Positions 22,150-33,924 of a stretch of DNA of 64,000 nucleotides are shown piece after piece (position 1 is the first letter of the stretch; each line of letters starts with the position of its first letter). Under the pieces are notes generated by a model. The model was not told the DNA's origin and made no database searches. It worked only from the letters and a program-made list of their open reading frames with translations. Source of the stretch: Bubalus kerabau (taxonomy: Eukaryota; Chordata; Mammalia; Artiodactyla; Bovidae); the NCBI RefSeq assembly GCF_029407905.1, contig NC_073630.1, positions 46,959,001-47,023,000 on the forward strand, given 5' to 3'. A program made the position numbers and the translations under genes.

Positions 22150-24970
22150 CTAATCAAATATGCCTATATGAAGGATGTTTCTTGGCTGCCTTCTTTGAAG
22201 TCTTATAGGTACGCTAACCAACAGACTTAGCTTTGACTTTTACATCTTGTAGATGCTTGATATACTTTCATTGAGTTGAGTATTTCATGCATAATCTCCT
22301 TTGTTTTATATTTAGAGCCTGCCACCTTCCAAAAAGATTTGGGACACAGTGCAGATAATAAAGTTATGGTAATGTTTTTATTTTCTCAAAAACTCATAGA
22401 TTTCTAAAATCAGAAGACTTGCAGTGAATGAATTCCTTACTTTCCCCTAAATAATGCTTATGGATTTCTACTCATTGTGAGTTCTCTGAGCCTGGGGATG
22501 ATGCTTAGTATTAATAGATCTCATTTAGTAACAAAGGAATAAATGAATGAATGTTTTATTGAAGGTGTAAGGTATAGAAGACTTGCAGGTAATGGCAAGT
22601 ATTAGATCAAGCACTGAGCAGCCTTGTAGTTGGGTGCATGACATAATCTGTTTGCAAAGGCCCTTGCAAACAAATAGGGGAGATCAGATGCCCCACAGAC
22701 ACATAAAAAGATTCACTCTATCACACATGTACCATAAACTGAAGGTTGAGCATGATAAGCCCTGTATAAGAGGAATAAGATATACAGTGCCTAATGCAAG
22801 ACACAATTTGTTTTATTTTTCCTCAAATCAACCCAGTTTGCAAAAGTTCAGATGCTTTTTCCAAACCAAATCCAAACTCTAAAGCTTTGGGGGTTTCTTA
22901 GTCATTGCTTATATTACAGTTTTGAAAAAAATCACTGCAGGATGACTTAATTAATTGTCCTGTCTTTCAGTTTTCCATCAAAAGTAGATGAATATCTATG
23001 GATCTCACAAATCAATGAGCCCTGGAACTTCCTACAGATAGATTAGCACATCTGTAGTTTAAAGCCAGCTTGCATTAGGAGGGAAAAATATATTCCCATG
23101 AGGAATGTTTAAGGGATCAATTCATAAGCAAAGAAAACATGCTATTCTCAGCAAGGAAACAATGTATTTTGCTTCTGTTGCTATGAATAATTACACACCA
23201 CAACTCTGAGAATGTTTTTAAAGGGCCATAGTCAATCTTTTAAGACCCACAAGTTGACCTGCATTAAACACTGAGGAGGAACTGCACACTAATTCTAAGC
23301 AGCTTTGGCTAACAGGCCTGTTGTGTGAGAAATTATGGATAATAATAAAAACACACAGCGTTTGTATAACACTTAGAGTCGGCAAAGTGGCCCCACCTTT
23401 TGTGACTGATGCCACTAATGAATCACAGTTAAAACAGTCCAATCTCTTTCCGGAGAGTCCCACCAATTACACTGCAGTGAAAATGAGAATGAAATGGGCT
23501 TCAGTAAAATTTCAGGGAGGCTCATATTCTTCCAGATTCCTCCTTCTAACCAATACATGCACAAATGTGTTTCTAAGAAAAAATATAAGAAAAAATACTC
23601 ATGTTATGTCTCACATTGTTTTTTTTTATCCTGATGTGATGTGTAAGGCCTTGTTCAATCAGTTACACTTTGCATCAGTGACCAAAAAGAAAAAGGAAAA
23701 AAGCATAGTCTTTCAAAGCCAGGACCTATGTGCAATATCTCTCTTTTCTCCTCTTACTATCTATCTTTCATTTTCCCTTCTCTGCTGAACTTTCCACTCC
23801 CAGGTAATGAGTCAGAGCTTCCTCCAAGTGCCACACCTTGTCCTGAAGCAACCTGACAATTTGTTGCACCAACTCTGCGGTCTTCACATTTTGCAAAATG
23901 AAGGTTCCTGGCCACATCTTCTCAGTGGAATGTTCTCTCTGTGGCCTCCTACGTACTCTGTGTCACCTTATTTCATTTGTTCTTTATTATGCTTTACTTG
24001 CAAAAGTAGGAAGTGGGCCCTAAGCGCTGATTTTTCACTCCTCACCTCTGAACAACTTTCCCCTACCACACAAAGCTATGTTCTCCTACTTAGAACTATA
24101 TAAATAATAGTCAATTTGGTTTCAATTTCAGGCAGATGAACCCTGCCTTTACACAGTGACCCCGGCAGTCCTAAGAAATGAAGCATGTGCTCTGCCCACC
24201 CATTTGTGGAGAAAGGTTGGAGACACCTATTCTGTCAGTTTTCTCCCCATCTTTCAGGCTCTGTTGGCACTGGTGCATTCCTAGCAATGACCTGGAATAG
24301 GACCTTGAAAAAATACAGAATCAATTCCCACTTGTCTACTTCACAGACATCTGGATAAAGGGAAATTATCTGAAAACCCTGAAGTTTTAAGACCTACAAC
24401 CTTACTACCATAAAGGCTTAAGGCTTCATTTCTGCTGCTTCAAATATACCATACTGGGGCAGTGTAGAGGCTGATAGAGAAGAAGGATTAGGAGCCTGAA
24501 GAAGTATCCTGTGCTGTGGAATGTTGAACTATTTTACATTTCTATTACCTGATATCTTAGCACAAGATCCTCAACAGCTTTTGGTTCTCTATAGATTTTT
24601 GCTGTATAATTTAAGGTATGGGTATGGTCCTTGATTTTTCAGAATTTAGGATCAAAGACAAAAGCACAGATGCATACAAATGCATAAAATACTCAAATTA
24701 TCTGGTCTAATCTTAACATGAGTCTGAGAGATTTAAAGAGTGCTAAATTGTGAAGAAAAAAATAGACACTGGCAAGGTTTCTATTAATAATGTCATTCCT
24801 TCTTGCCTCACTGACCTTACAAGTCTATCTAGCATGTTCTTCCTTTTCCCTCTACTTATCCTTCAGGAATTATCTTGGCTCTTTCTTTTTCTTAGGATTC
24901 TTTCTGTTCATGTATTTCTGTTCATGATTTACAAGTCCCCTTTTCCAAAGGGGCACTTCTCAGTTGATAT
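22150..24970. other. No recognisable gene or repeat
   Basis: About 2.8 kb without a recognised interspersed repeat. 22490-22560 faintly resembles an L2 3' end ('ggaataaatgaatgaatg'). The longest frame (155 codons, 23321-23788 plus) is lysine/serine-rich with no domain signature, and nothing suggests it is coding. Splice signals cannot be assessed without homology. Confidence 0.5.
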
Positions 24971-24974
24971 ATTC

Positions 24975-25140
24975 ATTCCTCAGTATTCCCTGAGAGTTGG
25001 TTCCAGAATATCCCCATGGATATCAAGATCCATGAATGCGCAAGTCTGTTATATAAAAATGACTCAGTCAGTTGCCTATCTATAGCCACAAGTTACGCAT
25101 CCATGTTTTCAACTTTGATCTGCATTTGCTTGGATTTTCT
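24975..25140 (+). mobile_element. Tigger-like DNA transposon fragment
   Basis: 'cctcagtattccctgagag..ttggttccagaatatcccc', 'atggatatcaagatccatgaatgcgcaagt' and 'ttatataaaaatg' match the ordered motifs at the end of Tigger-family (Tc1-mariner/pogo) non-autonomous elements. Confidence 0.75.
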
Positions 25141-25157
25141 GGCTTGGAAACCAGGGA

Positions 25158-25278
25158 TGTGAGTATGTATGTGCTAAGTTATTTCTGACTCTTTATAATC
25201 CCATAGACTGTAGACTGTCAGACCCCTTTGTCCGTGGAATTTTCCAGGCAAGAATACTGGAGTGGGTTGCCATTTTCT
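25158..25278 (-). mobile_element. Bov-A SINE fragment
   Basis: The antisense Bov-A body ('atttctgactctttataatccc', 'ttccaggcaagaatactgg', 'gtgggttgccattttct') lacks the tRNA-like head. Confidence 0.85.
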
Positions 25279-25387
25279 AATACTGAGGGTCATCTGGAAT
25301 ATGAGTGCCAAATTCTATGTTGATTTCAAACTACAGACCTGAGAACCTTGAGGAAAGAAATTTTGTCTCGTTCTCTCTTTTATTGGG

Positions 25388-25435
25388 CAGCAAAGAGTCG
25401 GACACGACTGAGCGACTGAACTGAACTGAACTGAA
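25388..25435 (+). mobile_element. Short BovB 3' end
   Basis: 'gcaaagagtcggacacgac' followed by a (tgaac)n tail gives about 46 bp of BovB 3' end in sense, opposite to the SINE about 110 bp upstream. A target duplication is not obvious. Confidence 0.8.
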
Positions 25436-25439
25436 TCTT

Positions 25440-27440
25440 CCCATATGTACATTAATAAGTATTAGTTGAAAGTGCATCATGAAGACATGTAATTAGAACA
25501 TGATACAGTAAATATTTAAGACAAGCTCAGTTAAAAGTTAGAAGTGGGAACCAGTAGAGATTGAATGGAAATGGAGATGGAAGAAGAATGCCGCTTTGTC
25601 AGTGTTGAAACAGAGGTGACATCCTTCACAGGACTGCCATTTTACTTTTTACCACATTAAAGAGTATAATCCTTAGTACAAAGATGAAAGTAAGAATTTT
25701 GTCAAACTTGCTTTCTAATTATAATAACTCAGAAAACTGAAACAAATAAAAGTTGTAAAATGAAGGGAAGCCAAGGAAAATGTGAAAAAAATAAATCTGA
25801 AAGTATTCTTCCGTGGAGAGTGTGGAGAAAAAGTCCATTTGCCATACATTACTTTGTCAGTATTTTTTAATAAGTATTGGGAATGTAATTAGGCTGATGG
25901 GTTAAACATTCACCTTGGTAACAGGAGCATGGACAGGGCATAATATGGAGAAATTATACAACATATTTGCCAAATGTAATGGGCTGATTCTATCACTATA
26001 TTTGTAGACCATAATAAAATGTGTGCTTGACTAACGGGTATTTTACCTTAAAGTGCTTTTCTTAGTGTATTATAAACTTATTTTCTGACACTGGTTATTA
26101 CTTATTTCTACAGCCTTTATTATAGGAGCAGTTAAAGAGTAACTTCCACTCTTAAAAAGGTTGATTTGTTTTGCTCCAGGAAGGAGTCTGCTGTGAAATG
26201 TTGAGACAAACTCTAGTTAAGGGCAGCTGCCAGGGAACGATAGAAATCATTCATTTCCTTTGCATGCTACCCATCCTTTTATTTGCTTATCTTTCTTACA
26301 CTGTAAGTAATTGGTTACAAAGTCAATATTCTCACTTGCCTATTTTCAGTACTCTTTATTTAATTATTATTTTTTAATCCCTTCAATTCAAGAGCTAGCC
26401 AATGGCAGGCACAATCATGGATATCTACAGAGAGGAGAGTAAAATAGGACACAGCATAGTGATTTTACCCATCTTAGTAGATTGGATAATTTCCTCTCAT
26501 GCACTGAGAAGTTGGGTTAACTTATTTAATTGGTCATTGCTAAAACATTTACCTTATATGGACATACATTATGTGCTTAGAGAAATTCTTGAGTTCATAG
26601 ATGAAAAGACTTTTATTCTGCATGCTTTAATATATTTTAAAATATTTTGGTTATTGAGGTTTCTTGTACTTAATCCAGTCTTACTTTTTCTTTCATGGGA
26701 GAAAAAAAGGGCAGGTCTAAATGCAAATTAACATTACTGTTTAAATATCACAGACCATTTTGTCTGAGCCCAGTTACAATAACTAGTAATTATAAAAATT
26801 GCTTGCCTTCGGCTTCCGGCTAAGCCAGTGCTAAACTTGTCCTTTTATTAGATCTGTCAGACTGAGTTAATTATCTTTATGATAATAGATGTGCCTTACC
26901 TCCAACAAAACAAATACACTTATAATTAGCTTTTTAGTTAGAATTTTAATTTATTTATAAAGAATGTTTGTTTTCCTCCTTTTTTGCTGCTTCGAAAGAG
27001 ACAGGATAGAGAGTGGGGGTCTTTCTGTTTATCAGGTTACCAGCCTGCTTACTAGTTTATAAAGGAAGAGAAAAAAAGGACTCATTGTGTTTAATCACCA
27101 AATTCAGTATTCTGTAGCACATCACGCCCCTTCCATGTTACATCAATTCAACTCCAAGGCATTTTATTTTATGTCACATACACAAAAAGGGACTCTTTTT
27201 ATCTGCCTTCTTAACCAAGTAGTGTTATGGAAACTATTATATGGAAATACTAACAGATATGAATTGAAAAGCTTCCTGTATCACAGCATAGCTGCCTTAA
27301 AAATCAAATCATCTTATACTGTCCCCATATTTTTATGGCTCTTGCTCCTCTTTCATCTATGCAGAGCATGTTTCAGAATATTACACAAATGCCTGCAATG
27401 AATTCTTGGAGGATATCTATGCCAAAACAGAGTATAAAGG
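25440..27440. other. No recognisable gene or repeat
   Basis: About 2 kb without a recognised repeat. 26170-26330 and 26790-26990 are less repeat-like and might include conserved noncoding sequence, but that is only an impression. The open frames at 26402-26731 (109 codons) and 27087-27401 (104 codons) show no known motif. Confidence 0.45.
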
Positions 27441-27444
27441 GAAA

Positions 27445-27700
27445 ACATTCTTTGGTGTCACATCAAACAAAGCTGGGTTTTGTCCTTGGTTCTGCTACTC
27501 ACAAACTGTGTGACTTGTATGAATTGTTTAACCTCTCTGAGCCTTGGTTTCCTCATCAGTATAATGAGAATAATGCCTCATTTAGTAGAGGATGTTGGAG
27601 GAATTAAGGAGAATGTATGTAGCAGTCTCAGCAGGGTGCCTGGCAGAGTTTACAAGCTCAGTAAGGAGTGGTTGCTATTATTGGTATTAGAGTCACAGAG
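27445..27700 (+). mobile_element. MIR SINE, nearly complete
   Basis: In order: 'ttggttctgctactcacaa', 'ctgtgtgacttgtatgaa', 'taacctctctgagccttgg', 'cctcatcagtataatgag', then 'agggtgcctggcagag' and 'ctcagtaaggagtggttgctatta'. This is the full MIR layout from the core to the 3' tail. Confidence 0.85.
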
Positions 27701-27704
27701 GAGT

Positions 27705-28335
27705 GTAGATGTCTAGAGAATATGAAATTAGTATTACAAACTAAATATCATTTCATACGTTTTATTGTATATGGAGATATGTTTTCTGCTGGATTGTAAA
27801 AACAGGCATCCTGGATTATCTAGAAATTCACTCTAATGCAAATTAAATAATGAAAACACACTGCAAAGAAACAATTTCCTATAGTTGCCATGAAGTCAGC
27901 CTGTTCTATGCTGGAAATGGACTGCCTTCTCTCTCAACCTTATTACAGCAGAACGCAACTCATTTCTTTTTCTTTCTGTAAACTTACCAACTCACTCATT
28001 TCACTTTGAAATTTTCCATTGGTGGAAAGTTCCCCTCCAGCTACTTTTGATCTGCCAAATATAGAGATCTTTGTTAGGATAGCAAAGATCTTTATTCACT
28101 CAATGTGGGTCCCAAAGATTCCACGTCAGATTTATCCAGGGTAATGCTCATTCTCTTTGCAAGCCATTAGTAGTGAGTGATCATTACCCTGATTGCTGGC
28201 CAGACAAGTGATCCCAGGTGATAAACCAGCACTTTGATCTTGTTGCCAGGTGCTCGTACATCGACAAGAAAGTATGGGTGGGATGTTGGAGAAACAAGCA
28301 GAGGGCAGTAGAGAGGCTCCTAAATTCTCTTAAGC
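27705..28335. other. No recognisable feature
   Basis: Unassigned sequence between the MIR and the next SINE. Confidence 0.5.
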
Positions 28336-28336
28336 C

Positions 28337-28524
28337 AAGCACCGGTGCTTGCGTGCCAAGTGTGGACAGTAGCCCGCCAGGCCCCTCTGTCCATGGGGTT
28401 CTCCAGACAAGAATATAGGTCCTCCTCCAGGAATCTTCCTGACCCAGGGCTCAAACCCACCTCTCTTACTTCTCCTGCATTGGCAGGTGGGTTCTTTACC
28501 ACTAGCACCACCTGGGAAGCCCCT
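28337..28524 (-). mobile_element. Bov-tA SINE
   Basis: The antisense Bov-A part ('ctgtccatggggttctccag') and tRNA-like head ('gcattggcaggtgggttc', 'accacctgggaagcc') are present. 'aagccaagcac' and 'gagcccagcac' at the two ends may be an eroded target duplication. Confidence 0.88.
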
Positions 28525-28779
28525 GAGCCCAGCACGCTGGTTCCTAATCCTGGACTGATTTGTTTCTACAGCTGCTTTAGGAGTTTGGATATCAAGAAGC
28601 CAGATGTGCTAATTCAGAGACCAGAAAAGGTCTATGATATCAGATATCCAAGATTTTTGCACCCAGGTCCTTCTGCCATCTACATCATATTCTCATGAAA
28701 CTAGTTGACAGTTTTTCTTGTAACTCAGAACCATAGAAACCACTCTCAAATTGTTCAATTTCATTCCATCACGAAATTG

Positions 28780-28990
28780 GGCTTCCTCAATGGCTCAGTG
28801 GGTAAAGAATACGCCTGCAATGCAGGAGACACAAGAGACACGGGTTTGATCCTTGGGTTGAGAGGATCCCCTGGAGGAGAAAATGGCAATCCACTCCAGT
28901 ATTCTTGCTGGGAATTCCCATGGACAGAGGGGCCTGGTGGGTTACAGTCCAGTTTGTCTCAAAGGCAAAGAGTTGGACATGACTGAGCAC
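28780..28990 (+). mobile_element. Bov-tA SINE
   Basis: The head is 'gggcttcctcaatggctcag' and the B-box-like segment is 'ggtttgatccttgg'. The Bov-A tail ends at 'ggacatgactgagcacaca'. The flanks 'atcacgaaatt' and 'atcatgaaatt' form an 11-bp target duplication with one mismatch. Confidence 0.9.
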
Positions 28991-28999
28991 ACACTGGAC

Positions 29000-29750
29000 T
29001 GGATCATGAAATTATGTGGACTTTTTTCTTAAAATCAAAGGTCTCTTTTGTTTCTTATTTTCCCTAAATAGGAACATAGGTCTTTATTCCCGGGTCCTTT
29101 ACTTGGTGTTGACATTATGACATTTGGGGGAACATTTCTATAATCCGTACTTTAGCCCTAAGTGCCTAGAACTGTTCATTCATTTATTCAACAGATTTTT
29201 TTTTTTTTTTTTGGTCAAATCAATGTGCTGGTTATAGGGTGTATAGCAGTAAAACATTACACACTTTCTGTGTTCTCTCTCTGTATCCCTACCCTTCCCT
29301 GTTTTTGAAAAGGATGAATTATAATTTAAAGAACATCCAGTAGCAACAACAACAGCATGGTGGATGCACACTTGGCAATAATCTTGAGAAAAAGAATATT
29401 TGAGTTCTAGATAATGACATTAGAAGAAAATTTTATCGGGTGCTGGATAATTGGAATTTTGGATGTTGTCAGTAACTTCAGCATTTTTTAATTAGCAAAA
29501 CCATTTATAAAACAATATAAATATTTTAGCATCAAAGAAAACAAAGATAGGTGCTTAGTAAAGATACCTAAATTTTATATTATCCTGAAAATGTATACAT
29601 ATATCATCTACTCAATTCAAAACATACTAATTAGGATGCGACTATATATCAGGTACTTTTAGTCACTGGGTATTATTAGTGAGCAAGGAATTACTGAACA
29701 AAGCTGCTGTATCATCTCATAGCCTTTTATTATATCTGTATATAAGATGG
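29000..29750. other. Mostly unassigned; possible L2 end at 29165-29270
   Basis: 'ttcattcatttattcaacaga' followed by a T16 run and 'gtatagcagtaaaac' resembles the antisense L2 3' end. The remainder shows nothing recognisable. Confidence 0.4.
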
Positions 29751-29766
29751 TGTAATACAAAAAAAG

Positions 29767-29974
29767 TGAAAGTGAAAGTCGCTCAGTCATGTCCAACTCT
29801 TTGTGACCCCATGGACCGTACAGTCCCTGGAATTCTCCAGGCCAGAATACTGGAGTGGGTAGCTTTTCCCTTCTCCAGGGGATCTTCCCAACCCAGGGAT
29901 TGAACCCAGGTCTCCCCCTTTGCAGGTGGATTCTTTACCAGCAGAGCCACAAGGGAAGTCCGAGAATACTAGAG
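29767..29974 (-). mobile_element. Bov-tA SINE
   Basis: A 'gtgaaagtgaaagtcgctcag' tail, Bov-A body and tRNA-like head ('gattctttaccagcagagcc') are read antisense. 'atacaaaaaaag' occurs immediately at both ends as a target duplication. Confidence 0.92.
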
Positions 29975-29989
29975 TATACAAAAAAAGCC

Positions 29990-31900
29990 CTCTCAAACCG
30001 GACCAACTTGTCAGATTAATCAGCCTCTCCATTCCTCTTTTAAAACATACAGACCACTGCCCTTAGCACATTGAATGCTTACAATTGGTTGATAAAAAAC
30101 AATTACATGTATTTCTAAAAATTTTGTGTGTGCTTCTTGTGCTTTTTAGTATAATTATGTGAGTTAATTAAATCGGTAAACCAATTACACATGAGTGTAA
30201 AAAAGAACTGTAGATTCTATAAAGCTAATTGAAATGCTTTAAAGACTTGAGGAGGATGTCACTAAAATACACTTGGTGTTGAAATTACCATGTGTACAAT
30301 AAATGCTTATGCACCATCAAATGTACCTGGTGATGGGGGTGCCCTCTGATACCTATGATGGCTAGGTCTATGGACTACTGAGGTCTGGAAGGTAGAGTGT
30401 AGCTCTTAGGGAGCTTGAAATATGGAAGCCTTCTTCAAGTAATTTTGATGAATATCCTAAAAAATGAAAAGTAATAATTCACATTCTCAGTTTCACAAGA
30501 AATTAAAAATGTCTTCATTTATCCCTCATGAATTAATTCATGAATTAAATATTTTGGTGAAAAGAATTTTTTAATAGCTGCTAGTAAGACTAAGTAAAGG
30601 AAATGCAGCTGAATGTAAAAAGGCCAATCTTGCCTTCCTTTTCTTTCTTTTGTGTAAATCATTTGGGGCTTTTCTTTGCTACTGCTGTGCTCCAATGAGC
30701 CAATCTGATCTCCGAGTCATTATTACCTTTTTTGCCTGAATGGCAGGGCTACATACAAATAGAACTTGTAGTGTAATTCTACACTTGTATTAACACTCAT
30801 TCCTCTCCACTTTATTTAAAAGTAATGGTGCAGAGAGGTCCAAAAATAATATTAGACTCTAGTAGCTTGCTGGCAAGACCATTCATTTCTTTGTGTCCTG
30901 CATTTCCTTAGCTGTCAGTCCCATGGGCTTAAACAGAGACTCAAGCTCCAGCAGCTAGTTTCACTCTGATGCATTTTAGAGATTTATTAGATAGAGGTGG
31001 GGGATGGTCTTCCACGTACTTTTAACAAGTCCCATCTCCTGGTGTCTACAGTTTCTTTCTCAAAGCTAGGTCTAGCATCCTCTCTTTGTCTCTTTTACAT
31101 TTTCTGGCTACCGCTTTTTCCTGTTATGTCATTTCCTGAGGCTCTTTGCAAATTTGTGGGACAACTAGCTCATCTTCTGAAGACCTCATTAACAGAAGCT
31201 GTGTTCCAAGCAGTGGTAGGGAGAAAACTGTCTTTCCCTTTTAATTCCAGGTATACTTTGTTATGTTGGTATCCATTCAGAGCTCTTTGTGCCCCTAGGA
31301 AAATTCAGAATTCATACCAACCCTTTTGGTTTACAGTTTTAGTACTTGCCTCTCCACAAATTTCTGAGGAGTGTGATAAGATGAACATTAGACACATTTA
31401 AGTAAAATCCATGCACCACACATTACTTCCTTGTAGAAAATGCCTCCTATCTGAGCAATGATTATCTACTTGACTCTCTTTCCATGGGCTAAGCATAACA
31501 TGGCCCTACAAAGTCTAACACAGTAGAAAAATGCTTGAGCCAGGCTGGAAGGAGGTGCTAGCAAAGAAAGAAATTCCTCTCTCTTTTTAAAGGGAGTATC
31601 CTTCGATTTGAGCCAATTGTTGTCATGCTAGGATGTGAGACATAAATAATCAGATCTAAATTTTTTTGGTAAAGCTCAAATCTAGACTTTTATGTGTACT
31701 TGCTTGGTTTTTGAATCTTGGCAACTAATTCAAAAACTATTAAAAGTCCTGGCCAAGCACAATGCATCTCCATTTGGTTCCTAAGTACCTAGTAAATGAT
31801 GTCTGACTTAGATCATTATTTCTTAAGCATTTCCACCCCAAATCCCTTAGTTAGAGAAGCATGGTACTTTTCTCCTGAGAGACTATGAAGTGATCACCCC
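29990..31900. other. No recognisable gene or repeat
   Basis: Unassigned sequence. The 134-codon frame at 30997-31401 (plus) has no recognisable domain and I do not call it. Confidence 0.5.
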
Positions 31901-31904
31901 TCTA

Positions 31905-32265
31905 ATTTTTCTATTTTGGTACAGTTGCTTTACAATGTTGCATTCATTTCTGCTGTACAACAGCATGAATCAAACATATATGTATACATATATCCCGTCT
32001 CTCTTGAGCCTCCTTTCCACTCCTTCATCCCACTTGTCTAGGTCAGTCTAGGGCACCACAGAGCACCTGAGTTCCCTGTGCCATACAATGTGTTCCCACT
32101 AGCCATCTGTTTTATACATAGAAGTGTATATATGCCAATCCAGTCTCCTGATTCATCCCACCTCCTTTTCCCCAGCCACGTCCACATGTCTGCTCTCTAT
32201 GTCTGTGTCTCCACTCCTGCTCTGCAGTAGGTTCATCTGTACCATTTTTCTAGCTTCCACATGTA
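31905..32265 (-). mobile_element. Artiodactyl L1 3' UTR (antisense)
   Basis: 'cagttgctttacaatgttg', 'ttctgctgtacaacagcatg', 'gagttccctgtgccatacaa' and 'ctctatgtctgtgtctccac' are the antisense 3' UTR of older artiodactyl L1. It is a 5'-truncated insertion without coding sequence. Confidence 0.8.
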
Positions 32266-32377
32266 TGTACTAGTAAACTGATGCCTCAGGATTCTATAGT
32301 TTATCTCATGACCTCACACATACCCCCTACAAGGGTCTTTACTCAGTTTTCTTTTAGGAGGCTCTTTACTTCTCTAT

Positions 32378-32442
32378 GCAGTCCATGGGGTCACGCAGAG
32401 TTGGACACGACTGAAGCGACTTAGTAGTAGTAGTTGTAGTAG
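32378..32442 (+). mobile_element. 65-bp Bov-A2 3'-end micro-insertion
   Basis: 'gcagtccatggggtcacgca' through 'gacttagtagtag' plus a short (tag)n tail is the terminal piece of a Bov-A2. It is flanked by perfect 12-bp copies of ttacttctctat (32366-32377 and 32443-32454). Confidence 0.92.
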
Positions 32443-32658
32443 TTACTTCTCTATAAACTATATTTCTTCAACTGGTCAACATAACCACTCAGAAAAGCAT
32501 GACCATGCCCAAGGTCTTACATTAGTAAGATTAGCTTAGGGTTAAGCTAGAAGTTAATACAGTCAATAAATATGTCTGAAACAACTTTTTTGTGCAAATA
32601 ACAAAATTTAGTTTGCAAATCTATTCCTTAAGGATTCTTTGGCCTGGTAGAATATGTA

Positions 32659-32868
32659 AGGCCTTCCCTGGTTGGCTCCGTGGTAAACAATCTGTCTACC
32701 AATGCAGGGGACATGGGTTCGATCCCTGGGTCAGGAAGATCCCCAGAAGAGAAAATGGCAACCCATTCCAGTATCCTTGCCTGGGAAATCTCATGGACAT
32801 AGGAGCCTGGCAGGCTACAGTCCATGGGGTCCCAAAAAAGTAGGACACAGCTAAGTGACTAAACAACA
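32659..32868 (+). mobile_element. Bov-tA SINE
   Basis: The tRNA-like head is intact, with a near-consensus polymerase III B box 'ggttcgatccc' at about 32716-32726. The Bov-A tail ends 'gtgactaaacaacaacagc'. Confidence 0.92.
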
Positions 32869-32954
32869 ACAGCAAGATTATTTAAGGAGGGTATGGCTAA
32901 AAAAGAGGGAAATTAAACTTTATCATATGCCTATTATGCAACTGGTATTTTGTT

Positions 32955-33090
32955 ATTTCATTTAATTCTAGAAACTGTCTTATAAAATAGGTAAGGTGAA
33001 GCCCATTTGAAAGATAAGAAAGCTAAGTGCTAAGAATATTCAACTAGTACCAGAGAGTATAATTGGAAGTCCATACTTCCAGGGTCCAAA
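32955..33090 (-). mobile_element. MIR-type SINE fragment
   Basis: 'tttcatttaattctagaaac', 'ataggtaaggtgaagcccat' and 'gaaagataagaaagctaag' follow the antisense MIR order. Confidence 0.6.
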
Positions 33091-33124
33091 ATCTGCCACT
33101 TAAATGATAAGTACACATCTATCT

Positions 33125-33340
33125 GGGCTTCCCTGGTGACTCAGGTGGTAAAGAATCCGCCTGCAATCCTGGAGACCTGGGTTAGATCCCTGGGTTGGAA
33201 AGATCCCCTGGAGAAAGGAAAGGCTACCCACACCAGTATTCTTGCCTGGAGAATTCCATGGACAGAGGAGATAGGAGAGCTACAGTCCATGGGGTCACAA
33301 AGAGTTAAACACAATTGAGTGACTAATATACACACAAACC
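33125..33340 (+). mobile_element. Bov-tA SINE
   Basis: 'gggcttccctggtgactcag' head, 'tagatccctgggttgg' and a Bov-A tail ending 'cacaattgagtgac'. Confidence 0.92.
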
Positions 33341-33431
33341 ACAGAGGCTAATCTTTGACTATGACTTCTTGACCCCAGGGCTGAAATTTGTGTGCCTTAG
33401 AAACAACATATGTATCTAATCTGATGTCCTT

Positions 33432-33706
33432 GCTGCTGCTGCTGCTAAGTCACTTCAGTCGTGTCCGACTCTGTGCGACCCCATAGATGGCAGCCCACCA
33501 GGCTCCCCCGTCCCTGGGATTCTCCAGGCAAGAACACTGGAGTGGGTTGCCATTTCCTTCTCCAATGCATGAAAGTGAAAAGTGAAAGTGAAGTCGCTCA
33601 GTCGTGTCCGACTCCTAGCGACCCCATGGACTGCAGCCCACCAGGTTCCTCCATCCATGGGATGTTCCAGGCAAGAGTACTGGAGTGGGGTGCCATTGCC
33701 TTCTCT
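33432..33706 (-). mobile_element. Bov-A2 dimeric SINE
   Basis: It begins with a (tgc)n run and has two antisense Bov-A monomers joined by 'gaaagtgaaaagtgaaagtg'. It is flanked by aatctgatgtcctt and aatctggtgtcctt (about 33418-33431 and 33707-33720), a 14-bp target duplication with one mismatch. Confidence 0.94.
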
Positions 33707-33724
33707 GAATCTGGTGTCCTTAGG

Positions 33725-33920
33725 CGTTTCTATATATCTAACTATACATAGATATAGATTAATAGATTACATAGATAGTAAATATATATATATGCATAAA
33801 TATAGATAAACATGTGTCTTAAATATACCTATTCTACTTATAAGTATTGTTATTATATAATAATACACACACACCTATAGGATATATATCTGTATAGCTG
33901 TCTATCTGTATATCTATCAC
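33725..33920. repeat. Degenerate TA/GATA-rich simple repeat
   Basis: Mixed 'tata', 'gata' and 'taca' units with an uninterrupted (ta)n core near 33782-33792. Confidence 0.75.
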
Positions 33921-33924
33921 GTAT

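Noticed and set aside
22583..22882. 99-codon open frame
   Set aside because: No recognisable motif and no supporting context; chance frame.
23321..23788. 155-codon open frame in repeat-poor DNA
   Set aside because: No domain, no compositional bias typical of an exon and a run of low-complexity lysines; most likely chance.
30997..31401. 134-codon open frame
   Set aside because: Leucine/serine/phenylalanine-rich translation typical of pyrimidine-rich noncoding DNA; no domain.
32659..32730. tRNA-gene-like sequence with polymerase III boxes
   Set aside because: It is the head of a Bov-tA SINE; it cannot fold into a full cloverleaf and is followed by a Bov-A tail. The same applies to the other Bov-tA heads.
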